A stretch of 64,000 bases of DNA from contig NZ_CP015637.1 in assembly GCF_001708445.1 (NCBI RefSeq), positions 1,675,001 to 1,739,000 of the forward strand, written 5' to 3'. The notes beneath the pieces were generated by a model. It searched no databases, was not told where the DNA came from, and was given only the letters and a program-made list of their open reading frames with translations. This DNA is from Pseudomonas fluorescens. GTDB lineage: Bacteria; Pseudomonadota; Gammaproteobacteria; Pseudomonadales; Pseudomonadaceae. The translations under genes were made by a program, and so were the position numbers. Positions within the stretch are counted from its first letter, which is position 1. Every line of letters starts with the position of its first letter. Positions 1 through 8,625 of this stretch are shown here, in pieces.

Positions 1-999
1 CAGCGTCAGGCTGAAGGTCGGTGGCAGCTCCAGGATGTGGTCTTCATAGGTGGCTTCATTGAACAAGCCAACGGGCAGACCCCGTCCTTCCAGGTAGCGC
101 ACACTGTCAGGTGTGTACAAAACCGGCATCGGCAGGTGACCACCAATGCTGTAGGTCAAAAGACCGGTTTCTTCATCGATCACGCCGCCCACCATCGTCA
201 CGTGCTTGCCCAGCTTGCAGCTGATCAAGCCTCGGTTGATGTGGCCCAGCACCTCGGAGGGAGTGAACTCCGGCAAGGTGCCATTGCGCTTGGATTCAAA
301 CAACAGCCGTGTGGTCATGAATTTCAACAACACGGTCACAAAAGCGGAGGAAGCACCGTGGCCAGAGACATCGGCCAGGTAGAACGCCACGCGGCGCTCG
401 TCGACACGGAAATAGTCGACAAAATCACCCGACAGGTACAACGACGGAATGATCTGGTGCGCAAACTTGAACTCGTCGATGGTCCAGGGGTTGACCGGCA
501 GCATGTTCATCTGCACCTGGCGACCGGCGTTCTGGTCCTCCTGGAGCAGGTTCAGGCTGGCTTCGAGTTCACGGTTGGCGGTTTCGAGCTTTTCGCGGTA
601 ACGCTGGTTTTCCAGCAGCAGGCGTGCACGATCCAGGGCACGACGCACCGAGTGCTCCAGCACCGCCAGGTCTTCCAGGGGCTTGATCAGGTAATCGGCG
701 GCGCCCAGGCGCAAGGCCTCGACAGCATCGTTCATGACCCCGGCGCCGGACACGACAATCACCGGCGTCTGCGGGGCGCGCTCGGTCACCTGGCGGATCA
801 GCTCGAGGCCGCCCATCTGGGGCATGCGCAGGTCGCAGATCACGAGGTCGGGCTGGTCGCTCTCGAATACCTGGAGACCCTGTTGGCCATTGCTGGCCTG
901 CAGGACGCTGAAGCCACTGTCTTCCAAATAGGCCGCAAGGCTTGCGCGCACTACTTCGTCGTCATCGATTATCAGCAGCGTGGCACTGGTTTTTTGCAT
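1..999 (-). CDS. rssB: RssB-type response regulator with PP2C-like phosphatase domain (3' end cut)
   Basis: Reading the minus strand from the ATG at 999 gives an N-terminal receiver domain: an acidic cluster IDDDE, phospho-acceptor Asp about residue 56 in VICDLRMPQ, and Lys in YLIKPLEDL. A linker helix and a C-terminal PP2C/SpoIIE-type serine phosphatase domain follow, with metal-binding Asp in SGDF and DVSGHG. This architecture is that of RssB of pseudomonads, which with an anti-anti-sigma partner controls RpoS activity by partner switching rather than proteolysis (family knowledge). The frame stays open to base 1, so the C-terminus and any rssC partner lie outside the window. The 277-bp gap to the divergent PilZ gene shows no further gene. 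The domain assignment is secure; the exact pathway is inferred. Confidence 0.88.
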   Translation of the reverse strand, partial: MQKTSATLLIIDDDEVVRASLAAYLEDSGFSVLQASNGQQGLQVFESDQPDLVICDLRMPQMGGLELIRQVTERAPQTPVIVVSGAGVMNDAVEALRLGAADYLIKPLEDLAVLEHSVRRALDRARLLLENQRYREKLETANRELEASLNLLQEDQNAGRQVQMNMLPVNPWTIDEFKFAHQIIPSLYLSGDFVDYFRVDERRVAFYLADVSGHGASSAFVTVLLKFMTTRLLFESKRNGTLPEFTPSEVLGHINRGLISCKLGKHVTMVGGVIDEETGLLTYSIGGHLPMPVLYTPDSVRYLEGRGLPVGLFNEATYEDHILELPPTFSLTL

Positions 1000-1276
1000 G
1001 TGGGCAAACGGCGCCAGAATTAGGTTGGCGTAGGCGACTCGGCAAAGGCCGGGCTCACTCTACTGGATTCGCTTTCTAGCCTCTCTGTCCTACAAAGCAT
1101 AGGCTTTTTGCCCACGCACAACTGTAAAGCAGAGGTGCCCTTCTAAGGCGCAGACGGTACTCCCATCCGCCTGGTGTTTCAAGCTCATGCCGATGGTCGC
1201 CGGGCGTCTTTACATCGCAAATCACCGGGAGTTATAAGAACCCTTAAAACCACAACACAATGTAAGGATGGAAGCT

Positions 1277-1573
1277 GTGAGCGAATACGAGCGCGACTAC
1301 GCTGAAAAACGCGACTTCATCCGCATGCGAGTGGATGCCGACGTGGCGTTGATCCACGCGGGGCAAGAGATTGCCGGGGTTTGCGTGGACCTTTCCAGCT
1401 CCGGGATGCAGGTGCAGGCACCGCGCCAGTTCAACGTGGGAGACCTGCTCACGGTGCGCATTGATTCAGAGCACGCGGCTCTCAAGGGCCTGGAGGCTGA
1501 CACCGAAGTGGTATGGACCAAAACGGCAGGCGAAGAGCAACAACTGGGGCTTAAGATCTTGAAAATGCGCTGA
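1277..1573 (+). CDS. PilZ domain protein (98 aa)
   Basis: A single PilZ domain: the basic RDFIRMRV motif near the N-terminus and DLSSSGMQV about 25 residues later give the RxxxR and (D/N)xSxxG c-di-GMP binding signatures. The protein is probably a cytoplasmic c-di-GMP receptor; its effector partner is unknown. An ATG nine bases upstream (1268) is in frame, but the AAGGA at 1264-1268 would touch it. The same ribosome-binding site is spaced eight bases from GTG 1277, so GTG is preferred. It is a monocistronic gene ending in a strong terminator. A homologue next to rssB and vacJ is known in P. aeruginosa (PA2799 by synteny, from memory). Confidence 0.85.
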   Translation: MSEYERDYAEKRDFIRMRVDADVALIHAGQEIAGVCVDLSSSGMQVQAPRQFNVGDLLTVRIDSEHAALKGLEADTEVVWTKTAGEEQQLGLKILKMR

Positions 1574-1584
1574 AACCGCACATA

Positions 1585-1613
1585 AAAAAGGCGACCGCCA
1601 GGGTCGCCTTTTT
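1585..1613. terminator. Bidirectional intrinsic terminator
   Basis: A 12-bp stem (AAAAAGGCGACC paired with GGTCGCCTTTTT) with a 5-base loop and T/A tracts on both sides lies between the convergent PilZ gene and mlaA. It can terminate both. Confidence 0.9.
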
Positions 1614-1634
1614 TTCATTTCAAAATATCACAGC

Positions 1635-2324
1635 TTAAAAGTCGTCGACGACCTTGCCGTCCTTGACCTTGAACTCGCGGTTCTGCAGGTAGGCGTTACG
1701 AATAAAGGTGTACTTGTCGCCGGTGATCAGCTTCTCGCTCTCGAGCAGGCTGGCGCGGGTATCGACGATATTCAGGCCCATGGTGCTGTTGCGCCAACCG
1801 ATATCGTTCATATAGCGATATGGCTGGGTGTAGGTGTCCACATACTTGGACGGCGCATCGCGCAGGGTGCTTGGACCCAGCAACGGCAGCATCACGTATG
1901 GGCCACTGCCCACGCCCCAGTAACCCAGGGTCTGGCCGAAGTCTTCATCGCTGCGCTTGAGCCCCATTTTGGTGCCGACATCGATAAAGCCCAGCACGCC
2001 GAAGGTGGTGTTCATCAGCAAGCGAGCGGTGTCCACGCCAGCGGCGTGCGGCTTGAGCTGCAACACGTTGTTGGCCAGGTTGCCGACATCGCCGATGTTG
2101 CGGAAGAAATTGTGCACGCCGTCTTGCATGAATTGCGGGGTCACAAACTGATAGCCCTGGGCCAATGGCTTGAGGGCGTAGGTATCAACGGTGTCGTTGA
2201 AAGTGAAGATCGGGCGGTTGACGCTTTCCCATGGGTCATCTTCCGACGCTGCCTGTGCGGCGAATGGCACCAGCAGGACAGTGGCACACACCGACAACTG
2301 AGCGAAGTAGTGGCTCCAGCGCAT
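1635..2324 (-). CDS. mlaA: MlaA/VacJ phospholipid-transport outer-membrane protein
   Basis: The 229-aa protein has the VacJ family hallmarks DPWESVNRPIFTFND, the FRNIGDVGNLANNVLQ helix, and conserved GYWGVGSGPYVMLP and GPSTLRD. MlaA sits in the outer membrane with porins and removes mislocalised phospholipid from the outer leaflet, passing it to MlaC (family knowledge). The N-terminus is a signal peptide with an apparent type I cleavage after AAQA. The only Cys in it (residue 13) lies inside the hydrophobic core and is not in a convincing lipobox, unlike the enterobacterial lipoprotein. The gene stands alone, away from the mlaFEDCB operon, and shares a terminator with the PilZ gene. Confidence 0.92.
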   Translation of the reverse strand: MRWSHYFAQLSVCATVLLVPFAAQAASEDDPWESVNRPIFTFNDTVDTYALKPLAQGYQFVTPQFMQDGVHNFFRNIGDVGNLANNVLQLKPHAAGVDTARLLMNTTFGVLGFIDVGTKMGLKRSDEDFGQTLGYWGVGSGPYVMLPLLGPSTLRDAPSKYVDTYTQPYRYMNDIGWRNSTMGLNIVDTRASLLESEKLITGDKYTFIRNAYLQNREFKVKDGKVVDDF

Positions 2325-2520
2325 AGCTTTTGCTCCTTGAATGGTCTGTCATGGGCGCTATGCCCTGAATAAGGCCGTCAGTATATGACGGAAGTGTGGA
2401 TTTAGGCAGCTGCCAAGAAACGACAGGCTCTGAAATGGACAATTTTCCTACAATTAACGCCAATGTCATCGACTTGTCATCCCACCCCGATAGCGTTGGA
2501 GCTATTTCAGGGATGTAGAA

Positions 2521-3129
2521 ATGCCTCACGCCGAAATTGCCGTCGCCACCGCTCCCGCCTTGACTGCCGTGTTATTTGGCCTGAGTGGCTGCCTGGTGGA
2601 TTTCGGTTCCCAGGCACGCACCGATTCGTTCTCCCCGCATTCCGAAGCTACGCCCGGCGCGCTGAAGATTCTGCGCAGCCTGAAAGAGCAAGGCGTGCCC
2701 TGCGCCTGGCTGGATGAATTGCCACCCTCGGTGACCACCCCGCTGGCTGCGGCCCTGCCCGATTGGGTCAAGGCCGCATCCCCCTCCTCCATCCGCTGGC
2801 CGGCGCCCCATGCGTGCTGGCAAGCGCTGATGGAATTGAATATCCCACGCCTGGAAGGCTGCGTGCTGGTCAGCGGCGAGCCGCGCTTGCTGCAATCGGG
2901 CCTGAATGCCGGGTTGTGGACCATCGGCCTGGCGTCCTGCGGTTCACTGTGCGGCCTGGCGCCCGAGCAATGGCAGGCGCTGACCGAGCAGCAGCGCGAA
3001 TACAAGCGCGGCAAGGCTACCGTGGCACTGTATGGGTTGGGGGTGCATTCGGTGATCGATCATCTCGGCGAGCTCGGCACCTGCCTGGCGGACATCAGCC
3101 TGCGCCAGCTCAAAGGCGAGAAGCCCTGA
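2521..3129 (+). CDS. HAD-superfamily protein resembling phosphonatase, nucleophile missing
   Basis: A 202-aa protein with a HAD-like fold signature. The segment LFGLSGCLVDFGS lines up with motif I of phosphonoacetaldehyde hydrolase (PhnX; typically hDWAGTTVDFGS), but the nucleophilic Asp is Gly and the acid/base position is Ser. The later Lys/Gly loop (LVSGEPRLLQSGLNAGLWTIGL) keeps the PhnX-like shape. It is therefore probably a catalytically dead relative with a binding or regulatory role; the substrate is unknown. RBS-like GGGATG precedes ATG 2521. It is followed by the DUF4404 gene, the same order as PA2803-PA2805 in P. aeruginosa (from memory). The family call is moderately sure, the loss of the catalytic Asp is directly visible. 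Confidence 0.75.
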   Translation: MPHAEIAVATAPALTAVLFGLSGCLVDFGSQARTDSFSPHSEATPGALKILRSLKEQGVPCAWLDELPPSVTTPLAAALPDWVKAASPSSIRWPAPHACWQALMELNIPRLEGCVLVSGEPRLLQSGLNAGLWTIGLASCGSLCGLAPEQWQALTEQQREYKRGKATVALYGLGVHSVIDHLGELGTCLADISLRQLKGEKP

Positions 3130-3239
3130 TCGAGATCATGCACATTCGGCCCCGGTGGATTAATCTACCGATCAGTCCGTAGACCTTTCTCGGCGTGCCG
3201 TGGTCTATGCCAGTGCCTATCGATAAAAGGAAGAACGCC

Positions 3240-3506
3240 ATGCCTGCCCGCGAAAAATTGCAAGAACAGGTCAATATCCTGCGCGAGCAACTGGAACAGG
3301 AACCGCCGCTGCCAGCCGAAAAACGTGAAGCGCTGGAAGCCTTGCTCGCCAAGTTCGAAGTACAACTGGAGCTGGAACCGGCCACCCAGCCACCCAGCAT
3401 CGCTGACGATGTGAACCGTGCAGTGGAAGGTTTCGAGTTGGACCATCCAGGCATCGCGGGTACGTTGCGCAATATCGTGATCACCTTGGGCAACATCGGC
3501 ATTTAA
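3240..3506 (+). CDS. DUF4404 family small protein (88 aa)
   Basis: A short, Glu/Leu-rich, helical protein (KLQEQVNILREQLEQE, then EALEALLAKFEVQLELE) ending in a conserved hydrophobic GIAGTLRNIVITLGNIGI. The composition suggests a coiled-coil pair plus an amphipathic C-terminal helix; no enzyme motif is visible. ATG 3240 is chosen over the upstream in-frame start because AAAAGGAAG ends seven bases before it. It lies just downstream of the HAD gene and in front of a REPIN. The function is unknown. Confidence 0.8.
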   Translation: MPAREKLQEQVNILREQLEQEPPLPAEKREALEALLAKFEVQLELEPATQPPSIADDVNRAVEGFELDHPGIAGTLRNIVITLGNIGI

Positions 3507-3536
3507 ACCGGCCCAAAGCCACACGTAGAACCAAAA

Positions 3537-3625
3537 TGTGGGAGGGGGCTTGCTCCCGATAGCGGAGTGTCAGTCACAGTCTCTGTGCCTGACCCACTGC
3601 TATCGGGAGCAAGCCCCCTCCCACA
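3537..3625. repeat. REPIN (two inverted REP units, TGTGGGAGGGGGCTTGC type)
   Basis: A perfect 27-bp inverted repeat: TGTGGGAGGGGGCTTGC... at 3537-3563 and its complement at 3599-3625, separated by 35 bp. The head sequence is the abundant group-I REP type of P. fluorescens (as I recall it). It lies between the convergent DUF4404 gene and queF and can form a long hairpin. Confidence 0.93.
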
Positions 3626-3642
3626 CTTGTTTACTGTGAAGG

Positions 3643-4473
3643 TTACTGGCGCGCCAGGCGCACGTTCTGGAACGCCACATCCTCAGTACTGCGGTACGGA
3701 TTGATATCCAACCCACCCCGCCGCACATAGCGCGCATACACCGTCAGCTTCTCTGGCTTGAGCAAACGCTGCAGGTCGAGAAAGATCCGCTCCACGCACT
3801 GCTCATGGAAATCTGAGTGTTGGCGAAAGCTCACCAGATATTCCAACAGGCTGGCGTGATCCAGCGCCGCCCCCCGATATTCCACCGCCACGCTGCCCCA
3901 ATCGGGCTGGCTGGTGACCGGGCAGTTGGATTTGAGCAAGTGGCTGTGCACACTTTCCTCCACCACACGCGAATCGTCGCAACGCAGCAGTTCCGGGCGC
4001 GGGTGCTCGTAGTTGCTGACGCTGATATCCAGATCATCGATGCAAGTGCCCGGCAGGGCCACCACGCCTTCGGCTTCCACCTCGCCCAGGCTGCGGATGC
4101 GCACGCCCACCGGTTTGCCGGCTGCGGCGCTGAGATCGGTGCGCAACGTGGCTTCCAGGCTCTGCGTGTCGGCAAACGCGGTCTGGTTCAGCGAGTTGAG
4201 GTACAGCTTGAAGGACTTGGACTCGATGATATTCGGCGAGTCAGCCGGAATACTGAATTCACCGATGGCCACCACCGGCTTGCCCGAGGGCAGCAGCCAG
4301 GACAATTCGAAGCAGTTCCAGAAGTCCACGCCTTTGTACGGCAGGGTCTCGGCGCTCAGGCCCAGTTCGGCCCACTTGGCGGCGCGCGGAATCGGGAACA
4401 GCAACGAAGGGGTGTAGGTGGAGATGTATTCACTGGACTTGCCCAGCGGCGAATGTTCGGCAGCGGGATGCAT
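3643..4473 (-). CDS. queF: NADPH-dependent 7-cyano-7-deazaguanine reductase
   Basis: QueF reduces preQ0 to preQ1 in queuosine tRNA-modification synthesis, in the cytoplasm. The 276-aa length is that of the bimodular (YqfB-like, type II) form. Visible motifs are the NADPH-binding ESKSFK (residues 84-89), the catalytic Cys184 in [12 protein letters not shown] with general acid Asp191, and the C-terminal HEQCVERIF segment with the substrate-binding Glu. ATG 4473 starts a full-length protein. It is monocistronic, with a REPIN downstream. No preQ1 riboswitch was recognised in front of it. Confidence 0.97.
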   Translation of the reverse strand: MHPAAEHSPLGKSSEYISTYTPSLLFPIPRAAKWAELGLSAETLPYKGVDFWNCFELSWLLPSGKPVVAIGEFSIPADSPNIIESKSFKLYLNSLNQTAFADTQSLEATLRTDLSAAAGKPVGVRIRSLGEVEAEGVVALPGTCIDDLDISVSNYEHPRPELLRCDDSRVVEESVHSHLLKSNCPVTSQPDWGSVAVEYRGAALDHASLLEYLVSFRQHSDFHEQCVERIFLDLQRLLKPEKLTVYARYVRRGGLDINPYRSTEDVAFQNVRLARQ

Positions 4474-4538
4474 GGCGGAAACCTGGCTAAATAAACCGCG
4501 CCAGTCTACCAGCCTTTGCCCCCGCCCTTAACAAGCGC

Positions 4539-5078
4539 TCATTCGACGTTGAGCTTGCCGACCATGCCCGCCTGGTAATGCCCGGGTATGTTGCAGGCGA
4601 ACTCCAGGCCAGTGGCCTTGGTGAACGTCCAGGTCAGCTCGGCGGTTTTGCCGGGCTCGACCAGCACGCTGTTAGGGTCATCGTGCTTCATGCCCCCCAT
4701 ACCACTCATGCCGCCCATATCACCGTGCCCCATGGCGCTGTGATCCATCTTGCCCATACCGGTGGCATTCAGCATGCCGCTGGCCTGCATCTGTAGCATT
4801 TCCTTCTGATGCTCGGCATGCATCGCTGCATCACCCAGGTTGAATTCGTGGAGCAACTGGCCCTTGTTGACCAGCACAAAGCGCACGGTCTCACCGGCCT
4901 TTACGTCCAACGACTTGGGCGAAAAGGAAATATCCTGCAATGTAACTTCCACGGTGCGCGTGGCCTTGTCGGCAGCCGCTGGCTGGCCAAATGCATAGGT
5001 GTGAGCCGTTTCAGCCGCCGCCCCGAAACTCAAAGCCAACAGGCAGCCCGCTAACAACAGGGGGTTACGCAATACCAT
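4539..5078 (-). CDS. Periplasmic cupredoxin, Met/His-rich, copper resistance
   Basis: A 179-aa exported protein: signal peptide (LLLAGCLLALSFGAAAETA), then a plastocyanin/azurin-like fold. Type-1 copper ligands are visible as His in LLHEFNLG and Cys-His-Met in FACNIPGHYQAGM. Inserted between them is a Met/His-rich loop (about residues 95-135, repeated GM/HxxM) of the kind that binds extra copper. ATG 5078 is chosen because GGAGA stands six bases upstream; an ATG 39 bases further upstream lacks an RBS. It is transcribed divergently from copRS with a CopR box in the gap, so it is probably copper-induced and buffers periplasmic copper. It corresponds to PA2807 by synteny. Confidence 0.9.
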   Translation of the reverse strand: MVLRNPLLLAGCLLALSFGAAAETAHTYAFGQPAAADKATRTVEVTLQDISFSPKSLDVKAGETVRFVLVNKGQLLHEFNLGDAAMHAEHQKEMLQMQASGMLNATGMGKMDHSAMGHGDMGGMSGMGGMKHDDPNSVLVEPGKTAELTWTFTKATGLEFACNIPGHYQAGMVGKLNVE

Positions 5079-5154
5079 CTCAATTCTCCAAAGGTGTGGG
5101 ATCAGCCTGGATAGCACTCTAAGATGACCTCGCTGCCAGCCAGCTGACTGCTAG

Positions 5155-5169
5155 ATTACAACTTTGTCA
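5155..5169 (-). promoter_or_regulatory. CopR operator (cop box)
   Basis: On the minus strand this reads TGACA-AAGTT-GTAAT, an exact match to the TGACA-N5-GTAAT box reported for Pseudomonas CopR (from memory). It lies 77 bp upstream of the cupredoxin ATG and 66 bp upstream of copR, so it could drive both divergent promoters. Confidence 0.85.
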
Positions 5170-5234
5170 GGTTGCGCCCCTGCCCTGCCAAGCGCGGTAT
5201 AAAGCCCGTCGTGACCCGCTGCCAAGAGCTGCCC

Positions 5235-5915
5235 ATGAAACTGCTGATCGTCGAAGACCAACCCAAGACCGGCCAATACCTGCGCCAAGGCCTGGCCGAG
5301 GCCGGTTTTACCACCGAGTTGGTGGCCGACGGCACCAGCGGCCAGCACCTGGCACTGACGGGCGACTACGACCTGTTGATCCTCGATGTGATGCTGCCCG
5401 GTCGCGATGGCTGGCAGATCCTGCAGGCGGTACGCAGCGCCGGCCTGGATATCCCGGTGCTGTTCCTCACCGCCCGCGACACGGTGGAAGACCGGGTACA
5501 CGGCCTGGAACTGGGCGCTGACGACTACCTGGTCAAGCCATTCGCCTTCTCCGAACTGCTGGCGCGGGTGCGCAGCCTGTTACGCCGTGGCAGCAGCGCC
5601 CCCCAGGACACCGCACTGCAACTGGCCGACCTGCGCCTGGACCTGATCCGCCGCCGGGTTGAGCGAAGCGGCCAGCGCATCGACCTCACCGCCAAGGAAT
5701 TCGCCCTGCTCGAACTGCTGCTGCGCCGTCAGGGCGAAGTGCTGCCCAAGTCGCTGATCGCTTCCCAGGTGTGGGACATGAACTTCGACAGCGACACCAA
5801 CATCATCGAAGTCGCGATCCGCCGCTTGCGCCTGAAAATCGACGACAACTTCCCCACCAAGCTGATCCACACCGTGCGCGGCATGGGTTATGTACTGGAA
5901 GAACGATGCAGTTGA
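5235..5915 (+). CDS. copR: Copper-responsive OmpR-family response regulator
   Basis: The 226-aa protein has a receiver domain (acidic pair at residues 7-8, phospho-acceptor Asp51 in [10 protein letters not shown], Lys in YLVKPFAF) and a C-terminal winged helix ([23 protein letters not shown], ending [10 protein letters not shown]). The heavy-metal subfamily (CopR/CusR/IrlR) fits the [28 protein letters not shown] stretch. ATG 5235 gives the canonical MKLLIVEDQ start. Its gene overlaps copS by 10 bases, so the two are translationally coupled. The divergent cupredoxin gene and CopR box support copper as the signal. Confidence 0.94.
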   Translation: MKLLIVEDQPKTGQYLRQGLAEAGFTTELVADGTSGQHLALTGDYDLLILDVMLPGRDGWQILQAVRSAGLDIPVLFLTARDTVEDRVHGLELGADDYLVKPFAFSELLARVRSLLRRGSSAPQDTALQLADLRLDLIRRRVERSGQRIDLTAKEFALLELLLRRQGEVLPKSLIASQVWDMNFDSDTNIIEVAIRRLRLKIDDNFPTKLIHTVRGMGYVLEERCS

Positions 5916-7267
5916 TCAAGCGCCTGTCCCTGGCCAGTCGGCTGGCCCTGCTGTTTGCCGCCTGCACCGCCGTGGTCTCGTTGATTGCCGGGGTGCTGTT
6001 CAACCAGGCCAGCGAAGCGCACTTCGTCGAGCTGGACCAGCAACTGCTCGACAGCAAGTTGGTCGCGCTGCGCAGCACCTTGCAGGGCGTCGACTCCGTG
6101 CAGTCATTCGTACAACGCGAAGCGCAACTGCGCGCCGAACTCAACCGCCAACCCGACCTCGCCTTGCGTATCAGTGCCACTGGCCAGCGCTGGTTTGACG
6201 GCACGCCTAACATCCCCCTGCCCGAGAAGCCTGGCCTGTACAGCCTGCAAAACGCCGGAACCGACTACCGTGTGTACAACGCGCCACTGAGCCCGGGCCA
6301 ACCCGACTCACCGCAACTGAGCCTGATGCTCGACATCACCCACCACCAGCACTTCCTGCAACGCATGCAACATTTGATCTGGCTCACCGTCAGCCTCTCG
6401 GCCCTGGCCACCGCACTGCTCGGCGCCTGGGCCGCGCGCAGTGGCTTGCGCCCCTTGCGGCGCATGAGTGAAGTGGCCGCCGGCGTGTCGGCCCACTCCC
6501 TGACCCAACGCCTGCCCCAGCAGCAGATGCCGGTGGAACTGGCGGAACTGGCCCAGGCCTTCAACGCCATGCTCGGCCGCCTGGACGATGCATTCCAACG
6601 CCTCTCGGCCTTCTCCGCCGACATTGCCCATGAACTGCGCACGCCCCTGTCGAACCTGTTGACCCAGACCCAAGTCATCCTGACCCAGCCGCGCCCGCTG
6701 GAGGACTACCGCGAAGCGCTGCACAGCAATCTGGAAGAGCTGCAATGGATGGCGCAGCTGGTGAATGACATGCTGTACCTGGCCAAGGCTGATCATGGGT
6801 TGCTGACGCCCAAGCGCGAGCCGTTGAGGTTGGCGGACGAAGTGGATGCGCTGCTGGAGTTCTTCGTCTTGCTGGCGGAAGACGCGCAGGTCAGCCTGGT
6901 GCGCGAGGGAACGGCCCACACCACCGGCGATCGCGGCATGCTGCGCCGGGCATTGTCGAATCTGTTGGATAACGCGCTGCGCTTTACGCCGGCGGGCGGC
7001 GAGGTGCGGGTGCATCTGGAGGAAGGTGCACAAGGCGTGACGCTGACAGTGGAGAACAGCGGCGAAGGCATACCGGCGGACGTATTACCGCGGTTGTTCG
7101 ACCGGTTCTACCGAGCGGACCCGGCGCGGCATGAAGGCAGCAGCGAACATGCGGGGCTGGGGCTGGCGCTTACCCAGTCGATTGTGCGGGCGCATGGGGG
7201 GAGGATTTATTGTGAGTCTGAGGCGGGGTGGACAAGGTTTGTGATTGAGTTGCCTGCCGGAGATTGA
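5906..7267 (+). CDS. copS: Heavy-metal sensor histidine kinase CopS
   Basis: A 453-aa inner-membrane kinase: TM1 (about residues 13-35), a periplasmic sensor of about 130 residues, TM2 (about 155-180), HAMP, H-box with the phospho-His in [14 protein letters not shown], and a HATPase domain with N ([12 protein letters not shown]), G1 (GEGIP), F (LFDRFYRAD) and G2 ([11 protein letters not shown]) boxes. It senses periplasmic copper in the CusS/CopS family and controls CopR. It starts inside the last codons of copR. After copS a REP palindrome separates it from the convergent lol genes. Confidence 0.93.
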   Translation: MQLIKRLSLASRLALLFAACTAVVSLIAGVLFNQASEAHFVELDQQLLDSKLVALRSTLQGVDSVQSFVQREAQLRAELNRQPDLALRISATGQRWFDGTPNIPLPEKPGLYSLQNAGTDYRVYNAPLSPGQPDSPQLSLMLDITHHQHFLQRMQHLIWLTVSLSALATALLGAWAARSGLRPLRRMSEVAAGVSAHSLTQRLPQQQMPVELAELAQAFNAMLGRLDDAFQRLSAFSADIAHELRTPLSNLLTQTQVILTQPRPLEDYREALHSNLEELQWMAQLVNDMLYLAKADHGLLTPKREPLRLADEVDALLEFFVLLAEDAQVSLVREGTAHTTGDRGMLRRALSNLLDNALRFTPAGGEVRVHLEEGAQGVTLTVENSGEGIPADVLPRLFDRFYRADPARHEGSSEHAGLGLALTQSIVRAHGGRIYCESEAGWTRFVIELPAGD

Positions 7268-7285
7268 TGCACGCTGTACCGACGT

Positions 7286-7307
7286 TATCGGGGGCAAGCC
7301 CCCGATA
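7286..7307. repeat. Single REP palindrome between convergent genes
   Basis: TATCGGGGGCAAGCCCCCGATA is a perfect palindrome with REP core sequence in the 53-bp gap between copS and lolE. It is unpaired with a second REP and probably acts as an mRNA 3'-end hairpin for both. Confidence 0.75.
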
Positions 7308-7320
7308 GCAGTCTTGAATA

Positions 7321-8565
7321 TTACGAATACCTCAGGGCATGCGCCGGCTCAATCTTCGCCGCCCGATACGCCGGGTAAATCGTCGCCAAAAAGCTCAACA
7401 CAAACCCTGCCGAGCAAATCAACAACACATCCCCACCTTGCAGTTCTGAAGGCAGGTTACTGACGAAATACACGTCTGAACTGAAGATATGCTGCCCGGT
7501 TACCCGCTCCAGCCAGCCCACCAGCTCACTGACGTTCAGTGCCGCAATCACCCCCAACACGCCACCGATCAAGGTACCCACGATCCCGATCACGGTACCC
7601 TGCACCATGAAAATCGCCATGATCTGCCCTGGCGTGGCGCCGATGGTGCGCAGGATCGCGATGTCCGCGCCCTTATCGTTCACCACCATGATCAGCGTGG
7701 CGATGATATTGAACGCGGCCACGGCGACGATCATCAGCAACAGCAGGCCGATCATGGTCTTTTCCATTTTCATCGCACTGAACAGGCTGCCCTGGGTGTG
7801 GGTCCAGTCGTCAGCCTTGTAGGCCGCGCCCAGGCTGCTGGCAATGTCCGCCGACACCTTGGGCGCTGCGTACAAGTCCTTCACCGCCAGGCGCACGCTC
7901 TGCACCTGGTTCGGCTGCCAATGCTGGATTTCCGCGGCGTCGGCCATATGGATCAAGGCCATGGAGCCATCCAGCTCGGCGCCGACCTTGAAGATGCCGA
8001 CCACATTCAAACGCTGCATGCGCGGCGTGATGCCACCTGGCGCGCTGCTGATTTCCGGAACGATCAGGGTCAGCTTGTCACCCACGTTCAGGCGAAAACG
8101 CCGCGCGGTGATCTCCCCCACCACCACGCCAAACTCGCCGGGCTTCAGGTCTTCCAGTTTGCCCTTGACGATATGCTGGGCCACGATCGACACCTTGCCT
8201 TCCTGGGCCGGGTCGACGCCACTGATCTCGATCGGCTGCATCGCCCCCTTGTAGGAAAACATACCATCCATCTGTGTGAACGGTACGGCGGCAGTCACTT
8301 CGGGATTCTTCATCGCGGCGGCGGCCACCGGCTGCCAATCGTCGATCGGGTTCACGCCGACGATAGTCGCGTGGGGCACCATGCCGAGGATGCGCGAGCT
8401 CATTTCACGCTGGAAGCCATTCATCACCGACAACACCACGATCATCGCCAGCACGCCCAAGGCGAGGCCGATCATCGAGGTCATCGAGATAAACGAAACA
8501 AAACGGTTGCGGCGCTTGGCGCGGGTATAGCGCGTGCCGATGAAAATCGATAACGGTCTGAACAT
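7321..8565 (-). CDS. lolE: Lipoprotein-releasing ABC permease LolC/E (second copy)
   Basis: The 414-aa protein has the MacB/FtsX-type permease layout: TM1 near residues 25-50 ([22 protein letters not shown]), a periplasmic domain of about 220 residues, and three C-terminal TMs (about 270-300, 315-345, 378-400). With LolD and the paralogous permease it extracts lipoproteins from the inner membrane for LolA. It is closely similar to the permease at 9317-10567; both begin MFRPL and share the [13 protein letters not shown] cytosolic segment. Naming LolC versus LolE is by operon order (PA2986 by synteny) and less sure than the function. A terminator-like hairpin precedes it. Confidence 0.92.
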   Translation of the reverse strand: MFRPLSIFIGTRYTRAKRRNRFVSFISMTSMIGLALGVLAMIVVLSVMNGFQREMSSRILGMVPHATIVGVNPIDDWQPVAAAAMKNPEVTAAVPFTQMDGMFSYKGAMQPIEISGVDPAQEGKVSIVAQHIVKGKLEDLKPGEFGVVVGEITARRFRLNVGDKLTLIVPEISSAPGGITPRMQRLNVVGIFKVGAELDGSMALIHMADAAEIQHWQPNQVQSVRLAVKDLYAAPKVSADIASSLGAAYKADDWTHTQGSLFSAMKMEKTMIGLLLLMIVAVAAFNIIATLIMVVNDKGADIAILRTIGATPGQIMAIFMVQGTVIGIVGTLIGGVLGVIAALNVSELVGWLERVTGQHIFSSDVYFVSNLPSELQGGDVLLICSAGFVLSFLATIYPAYRAAKIEPAHALRYS

Positions 8566-8592
8566 TCGCTTGCACCGCCTGAAAAAATGAAA

Positions 8593-8617
8593 AAGCCCGG
8601 CGCCCGGCGCCAGGCTT
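8593..8617 (-). terminator. Intrinsic terminator/attenuator between lolD and lolE
   Basis: On the minus strand a 12-bp GC-rich stem (AAGCCTGGCGCC with GGCGCCGGGCTT) is followed by a TTTTTCATTTTTT tract. It lies directly after lolD and before lolE, inside the presumed operon. Confidence 0.75.
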
Positions 8618-8625
8618 GAAACAGG

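Noticed and set aside
37..1023. Long plus-strand open frame over the RssB gene
   Set aside because: It is antisense to a clear receiver-phosphatase gene; its translation (His/Gln-rich) is typical of high-GC shadow frames.
3643..5078. preQ1 riboswitch in front of queF
   Set aside because: The upstream region of queF (4474-4538) is only about 65 bp and shows no recognisable preQ1 pseudoknot.
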